From Polyporus tsugae (lineage: Eukaryota > Basidiomycota > Agaricomycetes > Polyporales > Polyporaceae), in the NCBI GenBank assembly GCA_024305745.1, contig JAHRBS010000002.1, positions 2,170,001 through 2,234,000 of the forward strand: 64,000 nt of DNA. The letters run 5' to 3'. The notes below the pieces were generated by a model. It did not search any database. It saw nothing but the letters and a program-made list of their open reading frames with translations, and was not told where the DNA came from. Shown here in pieces: positions 10,270 through 20,609 of this stretch (positions are counted from its first letter, which is position 1; every line of letters starts with the position of its first letter). The position numbers were made by a program, and so were the translations under genes.

Positions 10270-12622
10270 CTAGATGTAGCGGCTCCCCTCGTTCTCCATC
10301 CTGACCTGGATGCTGATCTTCCTGGGCGCCGACGCCTCCGGCAGCTACATTATCACAGCCACAACACAGATCTGTCAGCCTCCGAACGACCACTTGCAAA
10401 AACCACTGCTCGCAATCGAAGATCATCATCATCCTGGCGGGAAGCTTGCTTACCTGCGGGACGTTCCAGAGGTCGAGCTTGGTGGCGACGCGCGCCTCGG
10501 CGATCGAGAGTTTGCGGTCGGCGTCGACGACGAACTCCATCCCGCGCTGCTGGCGCGAGTTGAGCCTGGCGGAAAGGGGGGGTCAGTGCGATGGCACGCG
10601 GTGCCTGGCAGTGTGGGGTGGAAGGAGAGAGAGGGGGGGGGGCTTACACGGCGAGCAAGGTGTTGGCGTACACTGTGAATATGATCTCATCTCAGCTCGG
10701 TCGGGGGCGTGGGGGGAAGGAATGTCCGGGACGGTACTTACACCTCGTGGAGATGCTTCCGAGGCTGAGCGCCACGAGAGTTTGTGCTGGGGGGAGTGCG
10801 CAGGCCTGGGAGGACAAACGGGGGAGAAACGTGGACATTCAGACACGAGCGAGTGCGGGCTCAGTTGGAAGAGACGCAACGGACCGCAATGAACGCGAGG
10901 AGGTTGAAGACGCTGAAGGGGAGAAGCGACACAGTCAGCCCGAGTACGCTAGCCCAACCTCCTGCCGCGCGAGAAAGGTGAGATCTATTACCCAGTTGCG
11001 ACGCCTTGTAGCCGACGTCAGCGATGACGGACAGGGGGACAAGGGGGACAACGCACCGGTGTTGACCAGGTACAGCTGCAAGACGTCGATCCAAGACTCG
11101 GACTCTGGCCTATTTTCGGTCAGTCGATCACCTCCCTCGGCAGATTGTGGGGTGACGTACCGCGGACGCCCCTTGCGCGATCTCCGGATGGCGACGACGA
11201 TGACGATGGTAAGCGCGGTGTCGGCGATAGCAGCCATGCCGATCGCAGCGGCACTCAGGAACTGAGTCGCGATGCGTCAGAGGTGGAACGTCAGCAGCAG
11301 ATTGGAAGGGTCGCTCAGGGTCGCTCAGGTACTGACCGTGGCAGTTCCCAGACTGAAACTAGGGAGGAACCTGTGTGTAATCGTTGAGAAATGCCATCCT
11401 GCTCGTAGAGGAGAAGGGAGTTGTATTACAAAGCTGCAGTAGCCACTATGTTTCCGTGTCAGCGTGGCGGGAAGATGAAACGGAAGCGGACGCACCCAAT
11501 GTAAAACCTACGCAAGCAGGAGTCGAGTTAAGAACCCTTCCAGACATGATGTAGAGAACGCTCGAACGCACCTAGCTCGGCCACTAGGCAGAGGACCTAA
11601 GGGTACAGGTTGGACACGAACATCTTGAAGGAATAAAGAGGATGTGTTGCTCACCACGACCGCGACAACGATGCGATATTGGGCGGTAACTGTGAATATG
11701 CGTCAACATCCTGCGGCTTGATCTAACACAGGGAGACATACTTAGAGAGACGCGGCGGATAAAGAACCTAGGACCAATCTTAGGTGTGGAACATTAGGAG
11801 AAATATAACTCGGGTGGACTCACGTTTGCGCAGTAACCGTAACCAAGCCCTGCAGGTCATGATCATACATAATCAGCAGTTTATTCCACAATAACGCTAC
11901 TCACGGTGAATAAAGGAAGAGTCTGCGATCGAAGTGAGTCAACCAATACGAACGGTCCAAGCTACGACTGGGCGCGACATACCAAGAGTGACCTAGGGGA
12001 TGGAGAAGGTATCGAATCACAGATGGTCACAAAGGTACTTGAAAAGGCCGAGGACGCACCATGTTCCCTGAATGAGAGTGTCCGGCCTGTGGTAGTTGAG
12101 CACCAGATAGTGGTAACTGGGAGTTAGAGGGTTAAACGGGGTTAATAGGTGACTGTAGCAATGAAGAGATACGAAGGCGCACCATATGTCGACGGTCTCG
12201 ACGAAGTGGACTGTCTCTAGCAGTCTGGATCGGAGAATGGGGTTGAGAATGAGGAGTTTGGTGCAAGAAAAGCGAGGATGTTCACATGACGGAAATGACC
12301 TGCACGTACGGGAGGTCAATTTTGCATACTGAATGCTTGTACATATTGGAAGGAACTGACCAGGCACCTGATGTAACGAGCGTCTGTGGGGAAGGAACGG
12401 AGGTAGCGGTAGGCTTGATGGACGCTCAAACCATACAGGCTGTGAGGGGAGGACACCGGTCAGTTCCACGCACCGAGCGACATGGGGCGTGGGGGAGGGA
12501 TTGCCTGCTTACAAGATGCTGACGTATGTGCCGATAAGGAAGGCAGCGAAGGAGGCGGTAACGAGGTTCAACTCGAGGACCACCTGGGAGAAAGGCTGCT
12601 CTGCAGCGAGGATGACGGGCAT
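10270..12622 (-). CDS. DUF6534-domain multi-span membrane protein, paralogue A
   Basis: Member of a large Agaricomycete family of uncharacterised membrane proteins. The start at 12622 gives MPVILAAEQPFSQ, then LNLVTASFAAFLIGTYVSIL and, after an intron, YGLSVHQAYRYLRSFPTD, the family's N-terminal signature. A 14-nt microexon (12286-12299) followed by LLETVHFVETVDIW continues it, then YHYLVLNYHRPDTLIQGTW. The later domain shows IAAIADTALTIVIVVAIRRSR and SWIDVLQLYLVNTG (10935-11237). The C-terminal exons give LNSRQQRGMEFVVDADRKLS, KLDLWNVPQ and a final exon LPEASAPRKISIQVRMENEG ending in TAG at 10270-10272. At least nine short introns are needed. All pieces I can place are open and in order, so it may be intact. 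Substrate and role are unknown; 7-TM receptor-like topology is only a possibility. Confidence 0.78.
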
Positions 12623-13269
12623 CGTGGGCGAGGGCAACCGTCGCCCGGCCTGTGAAAGCTTTACTTAGAGTCTGTGTCCGCGCGTCTCTCTCTCCCATCA
12701 CCAGCGCCCGCTCGGAAAGGGTGCGATCTGCCGCTCCATCGCCTTCCCTGCAAACGCCGTCGATGCCGTCGATGAGGGTACATTTTCCTTCAAGTTCCAG
12801 GCTCCCTTCCCTCACCCCCCGCGACGACATGCCCCAGATACATCGAAATATCGTGAGATACGCCACAAAAATCCGGGGTGAATGTGGTGGAACGAACTGT
12901 GATAGACGAACACTGACCATGATGAAGACGTAGTGCTGTTGGGTTACTACGCGATGAACAAGCAGCTCTGCAGCACTCACAGCGTTCGGAACCTCGTTCA
13001 TTTACGACCAGTGGGAACAAGGAGAGCCAGTTCGGTCGTTCGGAGCAAGTGCAGCCACAGAACAGGTCCGAGTCAAAATCGGTGACCCTCCGGGCGCTGC
13101 GGTGCCACAAAGTTCCCAAATATGGCATGTCAGACGCCTTCGGCGGAGGCAAGTTGCCGTATAAGTAGTTGCTGGCATTGTAACTTTGTTGTATGTAACT
13201 TACAATTCCCCAATGGTGCTAAACCTATGCTATCCTCGACTTGAATTCGTTTCAACCACTTCTTCCACC
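12623..13269. other. Intergenic: DUF6534-A promoter and GldA-like 3' side
   Basis: No gene supported. A 191-codon minus-strand frame (12426-13001) overlaps the first exon of paralogue A in another frame and is not family-like. The region near 12650-12800 is pyrimidine-rich on the plus strand. Confidence 0.4.
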
Positions 13270-14601
13270 CTATCCTGTGCATATAGTCACGCCCTGCACC
13301 AATTTCATCGCACCCATCACAAAGTTCACATTGATCACCCGGTCCAGGTTCCAAACCGTCTCCCCTTCGGCACACGCCAGCTCCGCCACGCGGCGCAGCT
13401 CCTCGTCCTTCACGTTCGGGATCCCAAGCAGCTCAAAAGTGACTGGGAGATTGACGGAGAGCATGAACTCGATGTACCGATCGAGCTCAGAGGTGGACAC
13501 CCCGTCGAGCACGAGTTGGCAGACCGTCCCGAACGCGACTAGCAGAGCCAACGGTGAGTCCATGTCATGCCCTTTCTCACACGCCGCGTACCCTTCTCGC
13601 CGTGCAGCAATCCATGCAATTCTTCTATCGCCGTCATGCCGTTGTGGATCTGCGGGTTGCCATCCATAAGCCTCAGCCTTCAGCAACACGCCGCACACAA
13701 GCCCAACGTGCACTCCGTCGCCCCACCAACCGCGCACTCACCGCATGCGCTGCCGCCACCCCACCAAACTCGAACCCAAGCCCAGACAGCAGCGTGTTGG
13801 CCTCCACAACCGCCTCCAGCGCAGGGGTGACGACACCCGCCTTGTTCGCCTCGTACGCCTGCCTCCCGTACTTGAACAAGATCTCCTCGCACCGCTAGCA
13901 GACCGCCACGCACACCTCCGTCTGCAGCCCCCCGCCACAGTTCGTGCTCGTCCTGCACGCCCTCGCCTCCACGCGCGTCGCGATCGCGTCCCCCATACCC
14001 GCCGCGAGGAAGCGCGGCGGCGCCTTCGCGACCACCGTCGTGTCTACGAGCACGACGCTCGGGTTCCTGTCGAACACCCTGTAGCAGTCGTATACCTCCG
14101 ACGGCCTGTAGAGCACGGCGATCGCGGAGCACGGCGCGTCGGTCGACGCCGTGGTGGGGACGATCGCCACCTGTAGCGCGAGGCCCGCCGCGACGGCCTT
14201 GGCGGTGTCGATCGTCTTGCCGCCGCCGAGCCCGATGACGAAGTCGGACGAGGCGTCGCGCGCGAGGGCGGTGATGCGGTCGACCTCCTTCTGCGCGGCC
14301 TCCCCGCCGAAGACGGCGCGGTGCACCTCGAACGCGGACTTTTCGAGCGTGCTCACGAGATCCTTGCCCGCTGCCGACCCCGGGTGCGAGTGCGAGTGCG
14401 AGTGTGCGTGGGCATGCGTTCGGGTCGCACGCGAGAGGCAGTGGACGTACCGATGTCCCACACAGTGTCATCGCAGATGAGCAATGGCGCCTTGCCGAGC
14501 TTCTCAAGATACTTCGCGGCGTTTTGGATGGCATAGGGGCCCTGGATGTATTTGGAGGGAGACTGGAAGAGGCGTTCGGTAACTTTGTTTGGGTTGACCA
14601 T
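13270..14601 (-). pseudogene. Glycerol dehydrogenase-like (iron-type ADH) gene with an in-frame amber codon
   Basis: Family: NAD-dependent GldA-type dehydrogenases acting on glycerol/dihydroxyacetone. Start 14601 gives MVNPNKVTERLFQSPSKYIQ and KLGKAPLLICDDTVWDI. An intron (about 14358-14449) joins to AGKDLVSTLEKSAFEVH. The NAD-binding motif FVIGLGGGKTIDTAKAVAAG, then AIVPTTASTDAPCSAIAVLY and FLAAGMGDAIATRVEARAC are intact. Next the frame reads EVCVAVC, a TAG at 13895-13897, then [20 protein letters not shown]. Downstream, [11 protein letters not shown], an intron (about 13640-13740), IHNGMTAIEELHGLLHGEK, another intron (about 13550-13600) and VAFGTVCQLVLDG are all in frame to the stop at 13270. 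Both metal-ligand His regions (AAHA-IHNG and HGLLHGEK) survive. Since only one lesion is visible and splicing is otherwise clean, a recent pseudogene, an assembly error or stop readthrough remain possible. Confidence 0.8.
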
Positions 14602-14734
14602 CCTGAACGCCAACCGTACTATGGTCGGGATGTGGGGTACTGGCAGAGACTCCTCAAGGGCACGACCTCGATACTTATACAATCACCCTGTACTGTTGTG
14701 CTAGGAGTCGAACCTTGAGCTTGAACGTCATCGC

Positions 14735-14742
14735 TATATATA
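14735..14742 (-). promoter_or_regulatory. TATA-like element upstream of the GldA-like gene
   Basis: TATATATA sits about 134 bp upstream of the chosen start codon at 14601 on the coding (minus) strand. Distance and sequence fit a fungal TATA box, but this is a short motif in AT-rich surroundings. Confidence 0.35.
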
Positions 14743-15079
14743 TGTGTGTATTATCTGCGCAGGTTGTCCTCATCCATCTTCAACAGAAGTCTGGAATTGC
14801 CGAGTTTTCGGCGCATGTATCTTTGGGGATAGATCGCGCAGCCCACCTGAGAGCGACGCTGCACTTCGACATATGGTCTGAACAGACGAACCTGATAGCT
14901 TTGTGCCTTGGGCAACTTTCGTATCGGGCAGCTTCAGGCATTCGGCGTTCGAAGGCTCGATCACCAACCAAGAGCACTACGTAGGACACCATCACCTCTT
15001 CCAGGTCTACGACCGCCTGCTTAAGTCCACTTGATGCCGCGCAGAACTTCGTTCTCCCATCCTCTGCCGAGACAGACAT
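14743..15079. other. Flank of the repeat island; open frame ending exactly at its edge
   Basis: A 99-codon minus-strand frame occupies 14780-15079. Its first codon is the last host base triplet before the inverted repeat begins at 15080, so it may be a gene fragment cut by the insertion, or chance. I do not recognise the translation (it includes SGLKQAVVDLEEVMVSYVVL). Confidence 0.3.
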
Positions 15080-15842
15080 TCACTTCGGGGGTTTCGTCAT
15101 GTTGTGCGGTACAACATATGTATTAGAATAGAAATCAGAAGTTCAAATGATATATGACATGTCTCCGCGGCCAAAGTTTGAAATGTAACCCGGAATAAAA
15201 GTCAGTATAACATATCTTATGTTGGTTGCCATGTCGTCCCGCACGACATCAAAATCAACAGCTGAACTGTTGGCCCGAAGGAAAGTACGTACAACAATAA
15301 AACTGTTGACTAGTAGAAAATTCGAAATGTAATGCAGGGACACATGGGAATCGACATCTCAACTACTGTTCGCGGTGGTCTTCCAGACAATGTTTCAAAA
15401 GTTCTCCCACACAATACCGGATTCGGAATTCGAAACATTGACTCGGCTGTAAACTTAGATAACATTTGAGCTGCGGTCCGGGTTCCCGATCATCGAGAAA
15501 TCGTCGGCCGCTCATCGTCCACTCATCGGCCGCTCATCGTCTCACTCATCGGCCCACTCATCGGCTCGTCGGCCCACTCATCGGCTCGTCGGCCCACTCA
15601 TCGGCTCGTCGGCCCACTCATCGGCTCATTGGCCACTCATCGACGGAAGGCGTTCAATACACGCAAGTACAAAACGGGATCTAGCAAACGGCACGATTAA
15701 CCACACTTCTTCAACCTGTCCGAACGCGAACACGTCGTCTCGCCGGAGTGGTCACAACCGCGCTCCGTGACACTGGGCGCAGATGCTGTCAGCGACGCGT
15801 ACGACAACCGAGCCCGATGCGAGACTCACCTGGCAATACTCA
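15080..15842 (+). repeat. Left terminal inverted repeat of the island (~765 bp)
   Basis: This segment recurs in reverse orientation at 42173-42939. Both begin TCACTTCGGGGGTTTCGTCA at the outer edge and end ..GGCAATACTCA (as read in this copy) at the inner edge; flanking bases on both sides differ, so the boundaries are sharp. It contains three dyad-symmetric motifs (15099-15117, 15231-15249, 15256-15272) and a tandem array of CACTCATCGGCTCGTCGGCC-type units at about 15519-15648. The short open frames inside (for example 66 codons at 15143-15343 minus) occur identically in both copies and look like chance frames in repeat DNA. Apart from the tandem array, I see almost no differences between the copies. 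Confidence 0.9.
15519..15648. repeat. Tandem array in the left inverted repeat
   Basis: A degenerate array of about 12-20 bp units containing CACTCATCGG, several with an inserted CTCGTCGGCC. The equivalent array in the other copy (about 42373-42500) has the same ends but a different internal order of units, so it has changed since the copies separated. Confidence 0.75.
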
Positions 15843-16015
15843 CACTTCGGGGGTTTTGTCATGTTGTAGCGTACAACATTCATTCCTGTCAGAATATAAA
15901 TCAGTGTAACACCGCTCAACGTCTGAAATTGAGTGCAGTTAGTTTAACGGTTCTTATGTTCAATCTCATGTCCCCCCACGCGAAATCCGGGTTTACAGTC
16001 ATAGCGAAATAAGCG
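15843..16015 (+). repeat. Diverged second copy of the repeat head
   Basis: Immediately inside the left repeat, CACTTCGGGGGTTTTGTCAT is followed by the dyad ATGTTGT-AGCGT-ACAACAT (15861-15879) and TCAGAATATAAATCAG. This resembles the first ~50 bp of the left repeat (15081-15130) and then drifts away. It looks like a decayed, directly oriented relative abutting the newer copy. Confidence 0.55.
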
Positions 16016-16229
16016 GCCGCTCATCCCGCACCCGTTAAACTAAGTAGTTTACAAACCGGGCCCATCTTTCAATAGCTGATTATGTGTAGGCTTGTGAGGC
16101 AGTAATAGTAGGTATGATACTTTGCTAAATGAGAACAGAAATGAACGCAGCCCATCTCACTATGACGGGCTGTACGAGAAGAGGCCATTTGCGGCCGTAG
16201 TCAGCGCCTTGAAGGCGCTTGAAAGTGAA

Positions 16230-17000
16230 AATATTGCAATGGCGAGTACCACCTAAATATGCGTGAGAGAGACAGACAAAGATAGACGTGGCGATATGAG
16301 CTGACAATCGTTGCACTGAGTGAGGTGTGCATTCCGCCCAGCCGGGTAGGACCTGGCGGAATGGTTGGCGAGTTCGACATGAACAAGCCGCTCGAGGCTA
16401 TCTGCGTATTTAACAAACAGCGTGCTCGGTGCTACAGTGCCGGACGGGTAGTAGCCCAGCAATTTAGGCCTGCGAGAGGGGCAGCGACGTCAGTGTTCCC
16501 GAAACCGACGCTGGACGTCGTCGGAGCGGCCGACTTTGATGCGTATGAGGTCGGGATGGGCAGGGTCTGCGAGACCAGGCTTGAGGGGCCGCTGCAGCAT
16601 GCTAGGAAGCTACTTACCGGCGAGCTCGAGAGCGTAGAGGTACCCGAGACCATCAGAGTCTCATGGAGGTTGGCTCATGAGGTTCCTGAGGATGAGTTGG
16701 GACCAATGTTCAAGTTGAGGAAGGATGAAAGCTAGAGAGTCGTCAGAATTCAGCGAGTGTGGAATATAGGTCGAGTCTACTTGTGTAACAGATGGGGGAA
16801 GAGACAACCGCGTGAGGGATAGAGATAGAACTACGTGCGAGGATGATTGTCTCGTGCAAGGGACAATAGTGCGGGTACTTCGCTCCTCGAAGGCGTAGGT
16901 AGTTGGCCAGGGGAACAAGTGTTGAGCACGACACGCCGTAAGGCCCAATGTACTTGCAGCGCGTGCGGATTCGCTGTCGGGCCATGGGAGACCTCGGCAT
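16230..17000 (-). pseudogene. Decayed T5orf172 (DUF1766)-domain gene
   Basis: Read on the minus strand, an N-terminal zinc-like module appears first: RTRCKYIGPYGVSC, then KYPHYCPLH (about 16870-16970). The second module follows, interrupted: DGLGYLYALELA, then IKVGRSDDVQRRFREH, a stop, RRCPSRRPKLLGYYP, then KYADSLERLVHVELANHS and a Cys pair (QCNDCQLIS) before about 16265. The order KVGR...LLGYYP...LERLVHVELA...CxxC matches fungal proteins with the bacteriophage T5 Orf172 DNA-binding domain, a relative of GIY-YIG nucleases. A TGA at 16490-16492 replaces an expected Arg codon (CGA to TGA by one transition), and another stop follows LELAGK unless an intron is used. Function in fungi is unknown. 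It lies just inside the left inverted repeat. Confidence 0.62.
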
Positions 17001-18400
17001 ATAGAGGAAGTTGTGAGGGGCCTGAGCTGAGGTCAGAGGTCGGACGCGATGCGTGCACCGGGTGGGGAATACAAAAATTTGAAATAGAAATCCAAGTGCC
17101 TGTGCAGAGGCCTGGAAAGGTTAATTAGAAACGCAGGTGGTACGTTTTGCAAGCGAAAGTCTGGAGAGCGATAACTAAGGGTAGCAAGACTTGTCACTGA
17201 GGACGAACATACAAAAGTTTTGGAGAGATGATGGAATTGAAATGCGGTAGACGAGATATAGAAGCACAATATGGTCGACGTCGAAGCGGTTTGATGGGAA
17301 GTAGACAAAAGTGGGTGGGATGGGGCGTGGAATTGCGCGTTTGAACGAACGCGATAATCTGTGTCTAAGAACAAGATACGTTGAGGTGAACGAGTGAGGG
17401 GGACTGAGAGACTAGTGGAAAATTAGTCTGCGGGGTGGATATTCCGCGAGGCATTCTAGGTCCGAGGAGGGAGGTGGGTGTGATATCGATATCTGGAGGC
17501 GTGGATGGTAAGTGGGTACTATATGCATGTCCTAGAGGGAAGTAGGAGTAGCTGGTACGGATCAGCGTCCAACTCGACAGCATTCTGGTGGCGCGTCCTC
17601 GATTTGATGGGTGTCAAGCTCGAACCTTGAACGATCAGATGATGATGACGGGCGGGGATATGCCAGCAGAAGGAGGTGCGAACGTGGATCGCGTGCTGTC
17701 AGTGTATTGTGAGCTGGCAGCGGGGAGGATCGTGGACTGACACACAACTAACCACGAAGTAGGAAAGACATTTCTTGCCTTGCGCGGGGTGCTGCGCCAG
17801 GTCAAGTTGTCATGTCACTCACGGATGGCCGACAAAGGCACTCCGCGGTTCGGGTTCATACCCTGATCGACCAACTAGTGAATATGATGGCACTTGTGCG
17901 CTCGTGGAGGGGGAGGCTTACCGCGAAGGGACGGTGACGACCAGAGTCTCGAGCCTTTGGGGAAACAGTGCGACAAGCGCGCTTGTCGCGTGAAGCAGCT
18001 TGGGTTCGGGCGCGCGAAGCTTGAGTGGGCGTGTTCACCTGTGCTGCGGACTTGTGTCTCGCGCGCGAGGTTTCGAGCCACGCGACCTTGGTGACCTGAG
18101 CAGGTTAGGTCGGTGCGCAGATGGTGCTGCATCAGGAGCGTGTTCGTGGATCGCCCTCGAGGCACGCCATTCCGCTGAGTGGAGCTCGTGCCAGACGGGG
18201 ATGAAGGTCGAGGCATACGGGCGTCGTCACGCACGTCATCGAGAAAGATCGTGTTGGCCTCTCCGATGATGGGTCAGATGAGGCATAGGAGAGCGGGGGC
18301 GGGCGGTGCGAAGAGGGCACGGATGGACCGGGGACACGCTGGCACTGTTTGCTGCTTTGATCAGTATAGAGGTCGGGAGTTGTGGCTGGATGAGTGCTTA
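17001..18400. other. No supported gene inside the island's left part
   Basis: Open frames of 60-119 codons occur on both strands, but none resembles a known family and none joins convincingly across splice sites. The stretch 17000-17400 may be the promoter side of the decayed T5orf172 gene. 17870-18240 is open on several frames, which usually signals GC-biased non-coding sequence. Confidence 0.4.
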
Positions 18401-18404
18401 CCGT

Positions 18405-18955
18405 CGCGGGGGAGGCTTGGCGAGGGCGAGAGCTAGCGCGTTTCCAAGCGCAGATGCCGCAAATCCTCCAAGGGATACCATGCATTGGGTCAACACCACA
18501 ACACATAAGGCGTGCGGGGAATGAGAAATGAGAAATCGGAAAGTGCGTCGGGTCTACACCACGACACACTAAGGCTTGGGGAGGTTGGAGATGAGACAAA
18601 AGCGAAGTCGACGCCACCTATGGCCGATTACAGAGGCTGTACCTCGTGGGAGTTTGTCAGGCCGACCGGCGCTTGCCCACCGAACATCCAGACTCACCTC
18701 CCTTCTCTTGTTCTCCCACTCCTCTCCGTCGAGCTCCCCGACCTCCATCCTCCTCCCTCATACTGGATGCCGCGGTGTTGACCATGGCATCCGACTCATT
18801 CCTCATGGCTTACTATGCTCTCTACCCACAGTCGTCGTGGGCCATTCACCGTCTGGCTCACTTCCTGGCCAAATCGACCGCCATCGCGTAGAAACTAGAG
18901 ATCAACGGGTGCGTTCTGACCTTCCCCAGTCCGGCTTGACGGTGTCGACCGCTAT
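18405..18955 (+). repeat. R1 repeat, copy a
   Basis: Core 18486-18790. Contains GGTCAACACCACAACACATA, then GGTCTACACCACGACACACT, a conserved middle with CTGTACCTCGTGGGAGTTTG, and ends in GCGGTGTTGACC before an unrelated tail; an extra GGTGTCGACC lies at 18941. It is about 97% identical over ~300 bp to R1d (39960-40290, opposite strand), and related to R1b (31585-31960) and R1c (34985-35270). The 10-bp motif points inward in reverse at the left side and forward at the right side of each copy. Confidence 0.85.
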
Positions 18956-19199
18956 GCCCTGCGTTGACAATGATCACACTATGTTACTTATGAACTCATT
19001 TCGAAGACTGTCAAATTCCATCCCTATGGCCTACTGTACATCAGACGATCAACGCTACAAGACGAGGACGGATATCTGCATCCCAAGTCCCCTTGATCAA
19101 GCCTGCTGTGGTCTCCATTGGACCGATGTTCCACTTCCAGGCGGTACGTTAACTTCGAATATCCTCGTCGTGAGTAGTGCGTGTAGGACTCACGATGAA

Positions 19200-20609
19200 G
19201 TTCAAGATGCAAAGGAGACAAACAATCTGGAACATGTTTCTGAATGTGAGTGCCGTAGGCCCTGCATTTGCCGGGACTTGCATTGGGTTCTCCGCCGGAT
19301 ACTGACTACGCTTTGCCTGTCGTTCAGGGATGATGCGCTCCCAAATGGAAATAGACGGATGCTCGGTCGATGACGATGTCGCGCAGAGGATTATCGACCG
19401 CCCCCCGTCATAGTACGTCTTTCGGCAATGTCAGATGTCGCCTTCTATCATGTATTAGACGACATACCGTAACACTTTGCACGAGTTCCGTGCCGTCATC
19501 ACTATGCACCAGCGTGTCCACCGGAAGGCCGCCTTTCTTCTTGTTGAAGACGTACACCTTTCCGTGGTCACTGCCGATGATAACGACTCGACGGGCCTCA
19601 CCGAATATGATTGGTTTCGGCAAGTCTGTACGGGATTTCCCTGCTTTGTATACCGCCACTGTACCCTCCCTCGAATTCAGGTCATGCAGAGTGAAACCGC
19701 CTGAGTGAGCGATTGCGATGAGCTCCTTCCTTTCGTCAATTGCCGCAGAACCTCTAATATGATGGTCAGAATCTGTCTGATTGAGAACAACTGATGCTAC
19801 ATTACATGGGGTCTACGAATGATTGTGGCGCACCTATGAAGTTGCCATTGTTGCCATCAAGGATGAACCTGTTTGGCGTTTAGCGTCTGACATTATGGTG
19901 CGCAGATCAAGCGCAGATTGTCATCACTTACATTGCCCCATTGTGGAGGCTGATAACGCGCACAGAGCCATCCTCTCGGATTGACAACGCCCTCAGGATG
20001 AACTCGTAAGAGCGTTGACCCCATGTATTCCAAATCTCCACTGTTCCACGCCTCTCACACCAGTCGATGCATGCAACGCCGCAATCCAAGGTACCTAGCA
20101 CCATACGAAAGCCATCGCCTTGCACCGCAGAGGCCACACTGATCACTTCACCACCCCCTCTCAGCCGAATCCGCATCATCACCTCAAATTTCTAAGGATG
20201 ACCAATCAACGTATGCAATGTCTCCGTCGACAACCACATACCTCTTCTCTTTTGGATCACAATACCAGAAACCCCATGGCCGTCCCAATCAAGAGCTCGC
20301 TTTCATCAAGCCAGTGGAGTGTTGTGACAGACCCATAGACCTCTGGATAAAAGTCCGGTGTGTGGAGGAGGGCGGTTGTCGCTAGCATCCGAACTTCGGG
20401 TCCTTGTCTCCCTGTTCACGTTAATGAACATCCAGATGATTGCAGCGAGTGCGAGAAGTACCTCCGTAGGCGAACATCCGGCCATCGGGAGAGAGTGCGA
20501 TGGCGTAAATGGGTTGACCGACATTGGTAACGTGGCCTGTGCGACGGTAGGATGAGGGGTTGTAGCCGCTATACCCATCTACGAAGTCGTGGAAGAATCG
20601 GGTAAACAT
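19200..20609 (-). pseudogene. Fragmentary WD40-repeat protein gene
   Basis: The start at 20609 gives MFTRFFHDFVDGYSGYNPSS, then VGQPIYAIALSPDGRMFAYG, a typical WD40 opening. After an intron (about 20405-20470) the frame reads VRMLATTALLHTPDFYPEVYGSVTTLHWLDESELLIGTAMGF. The next expected residues (WYCDPKEKR) are in another frame, which suggests a small deletion near 20250. Later pieces include RIRLRGGGEVISVASAVQGD, VEIWNTWGQRSYEFILRALS (20182-19928) and VVIIGSDHGKVYVFNKKKGG (about 19530-19600). Together they resemble Agaricomycete WD40 proteins of unknown function. The frame break and lack of a clear C-terminal end favour a decayed gene, though an unusual intron could explain the shift. A GGTCGACACC motif sits about 170 bp upstream. 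Confidence 0.6.

Noticed and set aside
13680..14534. 284-codon Arg/Gly-rich frame on the minus strand
   Set aside because: It is a shadow of the GldA-like gene, which has clear motifs in its own frame.
14690..14730. Possible tRNA (GGTTCGACTCC on the minus strand resembles a B box)
   Set aside because: No matching A box, anticodon stem or acceptor stem could be folded around it.
15143..15343. 66-codon frame, identical at 42676-42876 on the other strand
   Set aside because: Identity follows from the whole repeat being duplicated; there is no start context, domain or intron evidence.
15519..15648. CRISPR-like array
   Set aside because: Units are short, degenerate and contiguous with no unique spacers, in a eukaryotic genome.
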